In this document: positions 35,781 to 48,140 of the stretch, piece by piece
Position numbering within the stretch: the first letter of the stretch is position 1
Layout: each line of letters opens with the position of its first letter
Assembly (NCBI RefSeq): GCF_002964605.1
Contig: NZ_PQDH01000006.1
Span: 124,001 to 188,000 of the forward strand
Length of the DNA: 64,000 nt
Reading direction: 5' to 3'
Source of the DNA: Vallitalea okinawensis
GTDB lineage: Bacteria > Bacillota > Clostridia > Lachnospirales > PQDH01
The notes under the pieces: generated by a model
Databases searched by the model: none
Told to the model about the DNA's origin: nothing
The model's input: only the letters and a program-made list of their open reading frames with translations
Position numbers and translations under genes: made by a program

Positions 35781-36572
35781 CTAATCATATAAGTGTTTTG
35801 CTTTGCTGAAATTAAAGACTGGCCCCTCGATACAAATATAAGTATCATCCATACGACAATGACCACATTTACCGATACCGCAGTGCATTTTTCTTTCATA
35901 AGACACCCATATATTCTCCTCGCGAATACCACGTTTCAAAAAAGCTTCCACTGTAAATTTCATCATCATAGGAGGTCCTACAATAACAACAGCAACGTTA
36001 TCTTTATCATCTACTTCAATATCCTCTACATATTGCGTTACAAGTCCAACATTCCCTTGATAGTCCCCTTCAGCTTGGTCCACTGTTAAGATAACTTTTA
36101 AGTCTTTTTCCCAAACCTTAAGTTCTTCTTTGAACAATATATCCTCTGGTGACTTAAAACCAACAAGAAGGTTGAAGTCCTTATACTCTACTTGATTATC
36201 GTTAATGATGTCAATGATGCCTTTAACCGGAGCTAAACCACTACCACCTGCTGCTACAATGACTTCTTTACCTTTATAGTCATTCATGTCAAAACCATTA
36301 CCGTAAGGTCCTCTAATAAAGAAACCATCACCTACTTTAAAATTATGAAGTTCATTGGTCACTTTACCTACTCGGCGAATAGTAAAGTCAATGAAATCTT
36401 TACCTATTCCAGAAACTGAAATAGGGCACTCACCATATTTAGGTATGGAAACCTCAAAGAAATGACCTGGTTTAACATCACCTTTATAAGCCATTCTAAA
36501 AGTATATTCGATATCTGTATGTTGAATGATTTCTAGAATTTCTGATTTTATTGGTAAGTATCCATTCTTCAT
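35781..36572 (-). CDS. asrB: Anaerobic sulfite reductase subunit B
   Basis: 263-residue FAD/NAD(P)H-binding electron-transfer subunit of the ferredoxin-NADP reductase type. It has a beta-barrel FAD domain (about 1-95, with IRGPYGNGFD), a nucleotide domain (VIVAAGGSGLAPVKGI; VGPPMMMKF) and a [2Fe-2S] site formed by Cys231, 236, 239 and 247 (HCGIGKCGHC), as in PyrK and HydG-type subunits. Its ATG overlaps the asrA stop by one base (TAATG), so the subunits are translationally coupled. Confidence 0.94.
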   Translation of the reverse strand: MKNGYLPIKSEILEIIQHTDIEYTFRMAYKGDVKPGHFFEVSIPKYGECPISVSGIGKDFIDFTIRRVGKVTNELHNFKVGDGFFIRGPYGNGFDMNDYKGKEVIVAAGGSGLAPVKGIIDIINDNQVEYKDFNLLVGFKSPEDILFKEELKVWEKDLKVILTVDQAEGDYQGNVGLVTQYVEDIEVDDKDNVAVVIVGPPMMMKFTVEAFLKRGIREENIWVSYERKMHCGIGKCGHCRMDDTYICIEGPVFNFSKAKHLYD

Positions 36573-37570
36573 TACTTTTCCGCCTCCCCAAGATCATTTA
36601 ATTTATTGATACATGTGGAGAAGGAGATGTATTGAGGGCATGCATCATCACATCTACCACAGCCAACACACATGTGATAACCAAATCGTTTATTAAAATC
36701 ATATACTTTATGAAGTGTCTTATAACGCATTCTATCACCGTGTTTCTTTCTAAAGCTGTGACCACCTGCCATATCTGTATAGCCGTCTACATGGCATGAA
36801 GCCCAGACACGTCGTCTTTCACCGTTGTTTTCATTATCTTTATAGAAAATATCTTGCATAGCAAAGCAAGTACATGTAGGACAAACAAAATTACATTTTC
36901 CACATGCAATACAGCGCTTATCATACTCTCGCCACATATCTGATTTGGCCACGTCCCCTGATAGATTATCAGGCACAGTTACCTTTGTATCATTGGACGT
37001 TACATAATCTACTTGGAATTCTTTCTCTTCACCAACAAAATAAACATTTAAGTCCTCATCTTTTATATCTAAGAGAACTTCTTCAGCCGTTAACTTTAAT
37101 CCTATGCTATAATCCTCTGTTTGATTTGTTCCCATACTTACACAAAAACAATTTCTAAAACTTTCCTCACATCCTATTAAAACAAACTTTACTCTATCTC
37201 TAGCATGTTTATAATAGGGGTCTAGCTCACCATTTTTAAGGTACATTTGATCAATACGCTTGACCGCATGGATATCGCAAGCTCTTAAAAAGACAAGCAA
37301 TTTCTTTTCATCACTAGACGGCTCTTTATACTCATCCTCTGTGAAATAAAAAAGTACTTGAGTTATTGGAAGTAACGTTTCTTTAGGAGAAAAGTGAGAT
37401 TTACGCTCAAACTCAATTTCCTCTATAGTTGTGATCTCTTTGTAGCGTATAGAATCAGTATCAGAAAAAGTGCCTTTAAAAGCCATGGATACAGGGGCAT
37501 AGATTCTATACTCTTCTTGCAGTTGTTTAAGACTTCCATTAAAACTCTCTCTACTTAACCCTATTTTCAT
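36572..37570 (-). CDS. asrA: Anaerobic sulfite reductase subunit A
   Basis: 332-residue ferredoxin-like subunit. The C-terminal part has two clusters, CIACGKCNFVCP and CVGCGRCDDACP, that pass electrons within the AsrABC complex. The N-terminal 220 residues match the DUF4445-unrelated AsrA/HydB-type sulfhydrogenase beta-subunit region (FLRACDIHAVKRIDQMY). It is cytoplasmic. The gene lies 18 bases after the formate/nitrite-family channel gene and is followed by asrB with one-base overlap. Confidence 0.94.
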   Translation of the reverse strand: MKIGLSRESFNGSLKQLQEEYRIYAPVSMAFKGTFSDTDSIRYKEITTIEEIEFERKSHFSPKETLLPITQVLFYFTEDEYKEPSSDEKKLLVFLRACDIHAVKRIDQMYLKNGELDPYYKHARDRVKFVLIGCEESFRNCFCVSMGTNQTEDYSIGLKLTAEEVLLDIKDEDLNVYFVGEEKEFQVDYVTSNDTKVTVPDNLSGDVAKSDMWREYDKRCIACGKCNFVCPTCTCFAMQDIFYKDNENNGERRRVWASCHVDGYTDMAGGHSFRKKHGDRMRYKTLHKVYDFNKRFGYHMCVGCGRCDDACPQYISFSTCINKLNDLGEAEK

Positions 37571-37588
37571 GTCGTCTCACCCTTCGTC

Positions 37589-38365
37589 TTATTTTTCTTT
37601 GCCTAATAGATAATAACTTCCACCTACTAGTAGTGCTCCACCAATAAAGTTACCGATTGTAACAGGGATTAAATTGTTCAACATCCCCATAACAGAAACT
37701 GTTTCTGGATGAGGCATAAATAAAGCGATTGAAAAAATTGTCATATTAGCAATACTGTGCTCAAAACCAGCTGTAATGAAAGCAAATAGACACCACCAAA
37801 TCATAATCAGTTTCCCAGATTCACTTTGCATTCTTACAGCGCATAAAACAGCTAAACAAACTAAGATATTACATAAGATACCTTTTGCTAGAAGTGGCAT
37901 AAATGCACCACCCATTTTTGCACTTGCCACATTGATAATGAACTCACCTGTTGCACCATTTGTCAACCCAGCCATGACAAAGAACCCTGCTACAAGTGCT
38001 GACCCCAAAAAGTTACCAATATAACTGTAAAACCACACACGTCCAGCATCTTTCCAAGTAATACGTTTATCTAACGCACCTGCTGTCATAATTAAATTGT
38101 TACCAGTAAATAGCTCTGAACCCGCCATAATCACTAAACTCAATGCAATACCAAAAGATGCACCCATCACAATCTTTGTTGCTGGTGATCCAGCTCCTGA
38201 TAAAAGACTACCAATAGTCATAATGAGTAAGATACCTATCCCTACATAGAAACCTGCTAGTCCTGATGCTAATGTATACCTACCTTTAGCATTTTTAGAA
38301 AACTTTGATTTTGCCTCTGCTGCATTCCCTAATTTAGTAAGTGTTTCTCCAAACATAGTTGTCAT
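37589..38365 (-). CDS. FNT-family channel, probable hydrosulfide exporter
   Basis: 258 residues, six predicted membrane helices of the formate/nitrite transporter family with the pore-related motifs GSELFTGNNLI and NFLGSALVAG. FNT members that sit in asr operons of clostridia have been shown to conduct hydrosulfide (HSC), the product of sulfite reduction. Being the first gene of the asr operon here supports the same role rather than formate or nitrite transport. A Crp-type site and a -10 box lie just upstream. Confidence 0.9.
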   Translation of the reverse strand: MTTMFGETLTKLGNAAEAKSKFSKNAKGRYTLASGLAGFYVGIGILLIMTIGSLLSGAGSPATKIVMGASFGIALSLVIMAGSELFTGNNLIMTAGALDKRITWKDAGRVWFYSYIGNFLGSALVAGFFVMAGLTNGATGEFIINVASAKMGGAFMPLLAKGILCNILVCLAVLCAVRMQSESGKLIMIWWCLFAFITAGFEHSIANMTIFSIALFMPHPETVSVMGMLNNLIPVTIGNFIGGALLVGGSYYLLGKEK

Positions 38366-38450
38366 CCTCCCTAATTCCCCGGTTCATCTACCCCCATTGA
38401 GTCATTACTGTTAAAAAATAGACAAATCTAACCGGACATTTGATAACTTC

Positions 38451-38499
38451 ATTTTACAAAAATACATAAAAAAAATATGTGACTTTCATCACATATTTT
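38451..38499 (-). promoter_or_regulatory. Crp-type activator site and -10 of the asr operon
   Basis: Perfect 28-base palindrome AAAATATGTGA-N6-TCACATATTTT at 38472-38499, containing the classic TGTGA-N6-TCACA. On the minus strand a TAAAAT -10 (38456-38451) gives a start near 38444, placing the palindrome's centre at about -41.5, the class II activator position. There is no -35 box, as expected. Confidence 0.85.
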
Positions 38500-38554
38500 C
38501 ATATATTTTAATGATTATGTTGGTTAACATACCACTAACATCCTCTTGCACTCA

Positions 38555-39253
38555 TTAATGTCTATAATAATCTAAGAGCTCTTCTACCTTGACTAACAAC
38601 ATTTTATCGTCCCACTTAATGATGCCAGTATCTATTAGAATTTTCATTGCTCTTGATATGGTTTCACGGGAACTACCTAACATATAAGAAAGATAGGTTA
38701 CTGTTATTTTTAAATCAATCATGGTCCAATCATTTTGCTCAATACCATAATCTCTTGATAACTTCCATAGCTTAGCAGCCAAACGTTTATCCATTTTAAT
38801 AGGTACTGTATTCTTAAGTTGGCGATAGAGTCTTCTTTGTTTCTTTCCGATGGAATTCATAATGTTTAAGGTGAGAGTAAAGTCCTTTTCCATAATGGCT
38901 AAAAAGTCATCCTTTCTAAATTCCAAAATGACTGCATCTTCGAAAATTTCGCACACCACTGAAACAGGCAAATCATCAAATACAACTTCATTAATTAACT
39001 CCCCATCTCCTAGAATGAAAAAGATACGCTTTTGTCCCCATCCAGAATACCTTGACATGGTAACTTTCCCTGACAGTATGGCATAGAATCGATTAATCTG
39101 ATCTTTCTCTAAGAATAAAACTTCTCCCTTTTTGAAGAAAGTAGCCTTAGCAATAGACAGTATTGTTGCAATACTATCATCTTTTATGTTCCTAAATGCC
39201 TTAATGCTTTGGATTTCATCTTCAGTTATTTGAAGCTTTCTTTTATCAGACAA
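38555..39253 (-). CDS. Crp/Fnr-family transcriptional activator
   Basis: 232 residues. Residues 20-140 form a cyclic-nucleotide-binding beta-roll (LFLEKDQINRFYAILSGKV, split in homologs around LSGKV), residues 165-225 the Crp winged helix with recognition helix SSRETISRAMKIL. The N-terminus lacks a cysteine cluster, so it is not an oxygen-sensing Fe-S FNR. It is encoded directly upstream of the asr operon, whose promoter has a perfect Crp-type palindrome, so it is the likely activator. The effector may be a small molecule such as sulfite-related metabolite, a redox signal or none. Confidence 0.9.
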   Translation of the reverse strand: MSDKRKLQITEDEIQSIKAFRNIKDDSIATILSIAKATFFKKGEVLFLEKDQINRFYAILSGKVTMSRYSGWGQKRIFFILGDGELINEVVFDDLPVSVVCEIFEDAVILEFRKDDFLAIMEKDFTLTLNIMNSIGKKQRRLYRQLKNTVPIKMDKRLAAKLWKLSRDYGIEQNDWTMIDLKITVTYLSYMLGSSRETISRAMKILIDTGIIKWDDKMLLVKVEELLDYYRH

Positions 39254-39310
39254 TTGATTCCCTCCTCTCAGACTTAAACCCTAGTATTAAGATTTATATG
39301 CTTTATGATT

Positions 39311-39339
39311 AGTATACTATTTTAGTATGAATACGTAAA
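39311..39339 (-). promoter_or_regulatory. Promoter of the crp-family gene
   Basis: Minus strand TTTACG (39339-39334), 17-base spacer, TATACT (39316-39311). No TGTGA site is seen here, so the regulator does not obviously control itself. Confidence 0.55.
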
Positions 39340-39436
39340 TATATTTATAGTCTATTCAATTTCAATAGGATACATCACCTATTATCACCATCTCGTTCAG
39401 CTATATGATATAAACCCTTTCTACACTTTATTTTTT

Positions 39437-40792
39437 TTACACCGCCTCTTTTTCGCCTCTTTCTTTTATTTCCATTACAATTCTTGCATACATCTTTTCA
39501 TCCAATTTAAAAAACTGAAGATATACGAAGAGACTGATGAGCATTCCTAGAATAGGAACAACGAACATTATAAACCTGAGTCCAACCAGTGTTTCCAGTG
39601 TCTGTGGTTGATCTGGTACAAACTTAATCAACGATAGCCCTACTCCAACAATAAACCCACTTATTGCAGATGATAACTTTACAACAAAGGTCTGCATGGA
39701 AAAGATTATACTTTCACTTCTGTAATCAAATTTCCATTCACCATACTCTACAGTATCAGCCAACATAACTGTGGTTAATATCGTTGCAAATCCAAATCCT
39801 AAAAATATTAAAAATCCTGAACTGAATAATATCGTCATAGAATTAATGCCCATGTTACTTGTAATCAGTAATATCAGATAACCCAAGATGGTAGAGGCTA
39901 TACCTGTTAGGAATACTTGTTTACGTGTGAATTTATTCGTTAGGAATGGAAATATACCCATAGCTATTACTTGCCCTACACCTGCAATACCAGCAAATAT
40001 AGAGAATAACATTTCATTGCCTATATCATATTTAAAGAAATATATTCCTAAAGTAGTAGTGATATAGGTAGACACATTGTAAATAACGATAGTAATGATA
40101 ACCACAAGCAGCTGATCATTTCTTACTAATATCTCAAACATTTTCTTAAAAGTTATTTTGTTATTTGATTGAACGCAACTGACGTCTTTTACATTAGCAA
40201 CAGTTATGGATATAGTTATGATAAAGACCACTGCTATTATTACAGCAAGTCTAAAAAAACCAACTCTATCACTTCCTTGACCCAGCCATTTAAAAAATGG
40301 GATTCCAAGAACTGCAACTGCTGTGAAACCAATACTAGCGAATATCTTTGGGATAGCAGCTATTTGCTCCCGTTCTTTTTGGTCCTGTGTTAAAGCAGGT
40401 ATCATGGACCAATAGGGTATATCCATAATGGTATAGGTAACGCCCCATAAAATATAAAAGATAGATACATACACGAACAAGGATGTTCCCTCAAGTGATG
40501 GACCATAGAATAGACCTACTAATACTACAGCATTCATTAAAGTTCCAATAAAAATCCATGGTCTGAACTTACCAAATCTACTTTTTGTATTATCAACAAT
40601 CTTCCCCATCATTGGGTCATTAACAGCATCAAAAATCCTTGCTCCTAAAAATAAGGTACCTAATAATAATGGATTGATACCCAATATATCATTGAGATAA
40701 AACATGATATAAGTTGCTACTATACTATAAACTAGGTCCTTCCCAAAAGCACCGATACCATAAGATATTTTTTCACGTACAGACAGTTTCAT
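39437..40792 (-). CDS. GPH-family sugar:cation symporter (MelB-like)
   Basis: 451 residues, about twelve membrane helices of the glycoside-pentoside-hexuronide family. Signature positions are YGIGAFGKDLVY at the start, DAVNDPMMGKIVDNTKSRFGKFRPW (residues about 52-76; the cation/sugar Asp pair in DxxxDPxxG), and DTVEYGEWK in the second half. It lies 20 bases behind lacZ on the same strand, so it probably imports the beta-galactoside that LacZ cleaves, using Na+ or H+. Confidence 0.93.
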   Translation of the reverse strand: MKLSVREKISYGIGAFGKDLVYSIVATYIMFYLNDILGINPLLLGTLFLGARIFDAVNDPMMGKIVDNTKSRFGKFRPWIFIGTLMNAVVLVGLFYGPSLEGTSLFVYVSIFYILWGVTYTIMDIPYWSMIPALTQDQKEREQIAAIPKIFASIGFTAVAVLGIPFFKWLGQGSDRVGFFRLAVIIAVVFIITISITVANVKDVSCVQSNNKITFKKMFEILVRNDQLLVVIITIVIYNVSTYITTTLGIYFFKYDIGNEMLFSIFAGIAGVGQVIAMGIFPFLTNKFTRKQVFLTGIASTILGYLILLITSNMGINSMTILFSSGFLIFLGFGFATILTTVMLADTVEYGEWKFDYRSESIIFSMQTFVVKLSSAISGFIVGVGLSLIKFVPDQPQTLETLVGLRFIMFVVPILGMLISLFVYLQFFKLDEKMYARIVMEIKERGEKEAV

Positions 40793-40812
40793 TGTAGTTC
40801 CCCCTCCATTAT

Positions 40813-43938
<3,126 letters not shown>

Positions 43939-43955
43939 TTAGATTTGTCACTATA

Positions 43956-43984
43956 AATATACTCATGTCACACATGTGACACAA
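43956..43984 (-). promoter_or_regulatory. lacZ promoter with operator in the spacer
   Basis: Minus strand TTGTGT (43984-43979), 17-base spacer, TATATT (43961-43956). The perfect palindrome TGTCACACATGTGACA (43966-43981) spans the spacer and -35. The repressor is most likely the TetR encoded immediately upstream at 44133. Confidence 0.75.
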
Positions 43985-44041
43985 TTAAATTATAAGGCTC
44001 GTAAGATCAGATGTCAAATAAAGTTATCTATCCAAATAAAA

Positions 44042-44125
44042 AAAGAACTACCAGTGAATTGCTCATTCTTATTGTAAACAGTTTTAAGCTATCTGCTACA
44101 ATAATGCAATAAATGGTAGTTCTTT
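44042..44125. repeat. Long imperfect hairpin between tetR and lacZ
   Basis: Nested stems: AAAGAACTACCA (44042-44053) / TGGTAGTTCTTT (44114-44125), then ATTGC/GCAAT, then TTATTGTA (44069-44076) / TACAATAA (44097-44104) around a 20-base loop. A run of A (T on the minus strand) follows the outer stem, so it may terminate the proC-tetR transcript. Its length is unusual for a terminator. Confidence 0.65.
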
Positions 44126-44132
44126 ACACATC

Positions 44133-44792
44133 TTATTTATTTTCTAATGAAAACATAAATAGTTTTAATTGTTGGAAAACCATTTCTTTAGGGTTCACAT
44201 TCTGTTCTTCTATTAAGTGATCTCCTCTTATTATGACTCTTTGAGTAATACTAAGTAAAACGTTATTCATGGTTAACGCTGTAATCCTTGGTTCTATATC
44301 ATCACGTATGGATCCATCTTTTCTTCCCTCTATTATAAGTTTTACCAATAATTCATCATTAGTTGAGATCATACCTTTAAATTGGTTGGTTAAATCAGAA
44401 TAAGGATAGTCACCCCTGAAATAGTGATCAAACTCCCCTGAAAATCTTATGATTTGTGAATTGTCATCGATGTAATCAGCTATTTGGGAAAAGAATTCTT
44501 TTATTTTCTCTAAGCCATTACCTTCTAGTTGATTAAATATCTCGTCTTGAAAACGGTAGAAATCCTCAAAAAGTATAATCTCAATTTGAAAGGCTAGCTC
44601 TTCCTTTGTTTTATAATAACGATATAAAGTTCTTCTACTAATCTTAACACCAGCAGCAATATCTGACATAGTGGTCTCAGTAAGACCTTTTTTAATGAAT
44701 AGTTCTTGAGCTACTTTAATGATATCTTTACGCCGTTTCTCTTTCAATTGTTGTCTTTCTTCTTCCCTGTATTGACTTGTACTTACAGCCAT
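44133..44792 (-). CDS. TetR-family transcriptional regulator
   Basis: About 219 residues from the ATG at 44792 (GGGG stretch upstream; ATG at 44813 has no site). N-terminal helix-turn-helix at about 20-65 (KKGLTETTMSDIAAGVKISR, recognition helix TLYRYYKTKEELAFQ). The rest is an unassigned helical ligand domain. It follows proC by about 30 bases on the same strand and precedes lacZ. A perfect palindrome of TetR form lies in the lacZ promoter, while a different palindrome overlaps the proC start, so its target is not certain. Confidence 0.88.
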   Translation of the reverse strand: MAVSTSQYREEERQQLKEKRRKDIIKVAQELFIKKGLTETTMSDIAAGVKISRRTLYRYYKTKEELAFQIEIILFEDFYRFQDEIFNQLEGNGLEKIKEFFSQIADYIDDNSQIIRFSGEFDHYFRGDYPYSDLTNQFKGMISTNDELLVKLIIEGRKDGSIRDDIEPRITALTMNNVLLSITQRVIIRGDHLIEEQNVNPKEMVFQQLKLFMFSLENK

Positions 44793-44822
44793 TTTACCCC
44801 ATCCTTGATGCATTAATATATT

Positions 44823-45626
44823 TTATTTTGACATCTCTTTTGATTTATTGGTACATGTTCTCATAGCAGAAATAACAGCAGATCTTAAACCCTTTTCTTC
44901 AAGAACGGATACAGCTTCAATAGTTGTACCACCTGGTGAACATACCATATCCTTTAACTGACCAGGATGTATCCCTGTTTCTAACACCATTTTAGCTGCA
45001 CCGAGCACAGCTTGCGCTGCCATCTTATAGGCTTTATCTCTTGGCAACCCATCTAATACCGCTGCATCAGCCATGGCTTCGATAAACATGTATACATAAG
45101 CTGGTGAAGATCCACTGGTAGCTATTACGACATCCATTAATTTTTCATCCACTTGCTCTGCTTTTCCGAAACCTTCTAAAATATTGACAACATCCTGCAA
45201 TTCATTATCATTAACTAAATTATTTTTGCAAAAAGCAGACATACCTTCACCAACAAGAGCTGGGGTATTGGGCATAACTCTTACTATTTTTAGTTCTCTT
45301 CCAAACATATTAATCATATCTTGAATAGCTTTTCCAGCCGCTATTGCAATAACAATAACATTATCTTTAACTAAATCTTTTATTTCATTTATTACAACTG
45401 CATATAGATGAGGCTTAACGGCTAACACCAAAATATCGGATTGTCTAGCCACATCATGATTATTGATTGTTGTTTGAATACCATATTGGTGAGAGACATC
45501 ACTTAGGCTTTCTTGATTTAGATCTGATGCTATTATTTGATTAGCAGGAACAATATTGCCTTTTACAATTCCACCAATCATAGCCTTTGCCATGTTCCCG
45601 CAACCTATAAATCCTATTGTCCTCAT
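44823..45626 (-). CDS. proC: Pyrroline-5-carboxylate reductase
   Basis: 267 residues; reduces 1-pyrroline-5-carboxylate to L-proline with NAD(P)H. N-terminal Rossmann fold GFIGCGNMAKAMIGG, then VLAVKPHL and the active-site region VRVMPNTPALVGEGM; the C-terminal helical dimerisation domain contains GSSPAYVYMFIEAMADAAV and KDMVCSPGGTTIEA. It sits just downstream of hypD, whose product is P5C, so the pair converts trans-4-hydroxyproline to proline. Its own promoter region lies in the 144-base gap. Confidence 0.95.
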   Translation of the reverse strand: MRTIGFIGCGNMAKAMIGGIVKGNIVPANQIIASDLNQESLSDVSHQYGIQTTINNHDVARQSDILVLAVKPHLYAVVINEIKDLVKDNVIVIAIAAGKAIQDMINMFGRELKIVRVMPNTPALVGEGMSAFCKNNLVNDNELQDVVNILEGFGKAEQVDEKLMDVVIATSGSSPAYVYMFIEAMADAAVLDGLPRDKAYKMAAQAVLGAAKMVLETGIHPGQLKDMVCSPGGTTIEAVSVLEEKGLRSAVISAMRTCTNKSKEMSK

Positions 45627-45676
45627 GAGATTCCTCCTTTGTTCTACTTAGATTTGGTCATTTTTTAAATATAACT

Positions 45677-45698
45677 GTCTTTATTAAAGACTATTATA
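45677..45698 (-). promoter_or_regulatory. Probable proC promoter -10 with palindrome at the start
   Basis: TATAAT on the minus strand (45698-45693) followed by palindrome GTCTTT-N3-AAAGAC (45677-45691) at the predicted transcription start. The -35 is weak (TTTGGA at about 18 bases). Confidence 0.4.
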
Positions 45699-45770
45699 CG
45701 CTATTTTTATTTTCAATCCAAACGAATTATTAATTTCATTTTAATTAACTAATCCAATGCATACCTATAC

Positions 45771-48134
45771 CTATATCAAACTCTGTTCTGTTCTCTCAAT
45801 AATCTCATCTTGTAAAACTTTATCAAGATTATTGAAGTAATCACTGTATCCTGCCACACGTACAATAAGCTCTTTATAATCTTCAGGATTTTTTTGTGCT
45901 TCAAGTAAGGTTTCTTTTTTGATGACATTAAATTGTATATGATGGCCATCTAAGCGAAAATAGGTATTAACCAAGCTTATCATATGATCCAATCCTTTTT
46001 CACCTTGTAAAACTGACGGTGTAAATTTTTGATTGAGTAAAGTTCCACCTGTTTTAATGTGATCCATTTTTGAAGCAGATTTAATAACTGCAGTTGGTCC
46101 ATTTCTATCTGCACCTTTTGATGGAGAAATACCTTCTGAAAGAGGTAAATTTGCTTTTCTTCCATCAGGTGTAGCACCCGTAACTGAGCCAAAATATACA
46201 TGACAAGTAGTCGGCAACATATTAATCCTGAAATTACCACCCTTTATATTTCTTCTTCCTGTCACCTCATCATAATAGGCATTAAATATTTGCTGCATCA
46301 CTTTATCAGCATAATCCTCATCATTACCGTACTTTGGTGTCTTATTCTTGACCATGTTCCATAAATAATCATATCCTTCATAATTAACTTTTAATGCTTC
46401 CATCATTTCATTCATGGTAAGATTTTTTTTATCAAATATTTGATATTTTATGGCTGACATACTATCAGTTATTGTACCTATACCTACACCTTGTAAGTAG
46501 GATGTATTGTATCTAGCTCCTCCAGCATTGTAGTCTTTACCTTCATGAATACAATCATCTATAATCACAGAGAGGAAGGGTACTGGCATTTTGGTAGCAT
46601 ATAGTCTTTCAATAATTCTATTACCTATCATTTTAATATTAATAAAATGCTTCAACTGCTTTTTGAAAGCATCAAATAGTTCATCAAAAGCAGTGAAATC
46701 CTTTACTTCTCCTGTTTCTATTCCTATTTTATCACCTGTTTGTGGATCAATACCATTGTATAATGTTATCTCAAATATTTTAGGTAGATTGATATAGCCC
46801 GTGAGGATATAAGCTTCTTTACCGAATGCTCCTGTTTCAACACACCCGCTGTTACCACCATTTCTGGCGTCTTCAATAGTCTTCCCAGCTCTTAACATTT
46901 CTTGAATAACTGCATCTGTGTTAAACATTGAAGGTTGACCCCAGCCTTTTCTAGCGATCTCACATGCTCTTTTCACAAATCTTCTGGGAGATTTCTTGCT
47001 TATTTGCACATTAGAACTCGGTTGCAACAAACGCATTTCATCGATAACATCTAGAACTAAATAGCTCACATCATTAACTCCATCTGAACCATCTTCTTGT
47101 AGGCCTCCACTATTGATATTAGAAAAATCTGTATACGTACCACTTTCTTTAAGAGTAACTCCTACTTTAGGTGGTGCAGGTTGGTTATTGAATTTTATCC
47201 AAAAGCACTGCAACAATTCTTCGGCATTTTCACGTGTTAAAGTTCCCTCTTTCATCTCTTTTTCATAGAAAAGATTGAGATGCTGATCTAGTCTTCCTGG
47301 ACAGAAAGAGTCCCAAGGATTGATTTCAGATACCACACATAAATGGACAAACCAGTACATTTGTAAGGCTTCTTCAAAAGTTCTAGGGGCATAGGCTGGA
47401 ACGTGATTACAGGTATCAGCTATATGTTGTAGTTCCTTTTTTCGCACTTGATTACATTCTTCCTTAGCCATTTGTTCAGCCAACTTTGCATAACGCTTAC
47501 CAAGAATAATAATAGCATCACAGGCTATACCCATAGCCTCAAGTTGGTTCTTTTTATCGAGAGCTTCATCATCGTTTAAAAAATCCAGTTTGGATATAGA
47601 GTGATCTATTTCTTCTTTAAAAGCAATAAAACCTTTTTGATAAATTTTATTATCTGCTACAGTATGCCCTGGTCCTCTTTGCTCCATGAATTCAGTAAAG
47701 ATCCCAGCTTCATAACACTTTTTCCACTCAGTTGACATACTATTCAATATAACATGCCGCATGGACCGCTTTTCCCAAAAAGGAATTATGACTTCTTTTT
47801 GGAGTTGTTTAACATCCTCTGTCACTTTAAAAGATATTTTTTCACGTTGATCCATGAGATCTAAATCCTCTAAAGTATGACAGCATAACTCAGGATAGGT
47901 AGGTGTGGCTGCAGGCATCTCACCTCTCTCTCCAACAATCAATTCACCATTGTTAATACAAAGTTCCTTTTGGGTCATTAATTCTTTTAGAACTAGAGCC
48001 CTCAATATAGGAGTAGCTACTGTTCCTTCATATTTTTTGTATACCTCATCAATAATTTTTGCTCTTTCCATTGATATGTATGGTTCTGCATTAAGGCTCT
48101 GCTCTCTTAGTTTCTTAACCCTTTCTGTCATCAC
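45771..48134 (-). CDS. hypD: trans-4-hydroxy-L-proline dehydratase (glycyl radical enzyme)
   Basis: 787 residues. Removes water from trans-4-hydroxyproline to give 1-pyrroline-5-carboxylate. The radical site is Gly762 in RVAGYSDYF, the thiyl cysteine is Cys431 in NSGCVETG with Glu433 two residues on. Comparing with the Clostridioides difficile HypD numbering as I recall it (C434, E436, D278, H160, F152, S334, F340, Y450, T645, G765), each residue is found here at a constant offset of three: Cys431, Glu433, Asp275, His157, Phe149, Ser331, Phe337, Tyr447, Thr642, Gly762. A generic pyruvate formate-lyase would lack this set. The downstream proC and upstream activase complete the pathway. Start is GTG 48134 or ATG 48131. 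Confidence 0.95.
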   Translation of the reverse strand: MMTERVKKLREQSLNAEPYISMERAKIIDEVYKKYEGTVATPILRALVLKELMTQKELCINNGELIVGERGEMPAATPTYPELCCHTLEDLDLMDQREKISFKVTEDVKQLQKEVIIPFWEKRSMRHVILNSMSTEWKKCYEAGIFTEFMEQRGPGHTVADNKIYQKGFIAFKEEIDHSISKLDFLNDDEALDKKNQLEAMGIACDAIIILGKRYAKLAEQMAKEECNQVRKKELQHIADTCNHVPAYAPRTFEEALQMYWFVHLCVVSEINPWDSFCPGRLDQHLNLFYEKEMKEGTLTRENAEELLQCFWIKFNNQPAPPKVGVTLKESGTYTDFSNINSGGLQEDGSDGVNDVSYLVLDVIDEMRLLQPSSNVQISKKSPRRFVKRACEIARKGWGQPSMFNTDAVIQEMLRAGKTIEDARNGGNSGCVETGAFGKEAYILTGYINLPKIFEITLYNGIDPQTGDKIGIETGEVKDFTAFDELFDAFKKQLKHFINIKMIGNRIIERLYATKMPVPFLSVIIDDCIHEGKDYNAGGARYNTSYLQGVGIGTITDSMSAIKYQIFDKKNLTMNEMMEALKVNYEGYDYLWNMVKNKTPKYGNDEDYADKVMQQIFNAYYDEVTGRRNIKGGNFRINMLPTTCHVYFGSVTGATPDGRKANLPLSEGISPSKGADRNGPTAVIKSASKMDHIKTGGTLLNQKFTPSVLQGEKGLDHMISLVNTYFRLDGHHIQFNVIKKETLLEAQKNPEDYKELIVRVAGYSDYFNNLDKVLQDEIIERTEQSLI

Positions 48135-48140
48135 GATTAA

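Noticed and set aside
37589-38365. Formate or nitrite channel as the main role of the FNT protein
   Set aside because: It is first in the asr operon, where clostridial FNT members conduct hydrosulfide.
45771-48134. Pyruvate formate-lyase or choline lyase assignment
   Set aside because: The active-site residue set and the flanking proC fit trans-4-hydroxyproline dehydratase instead.
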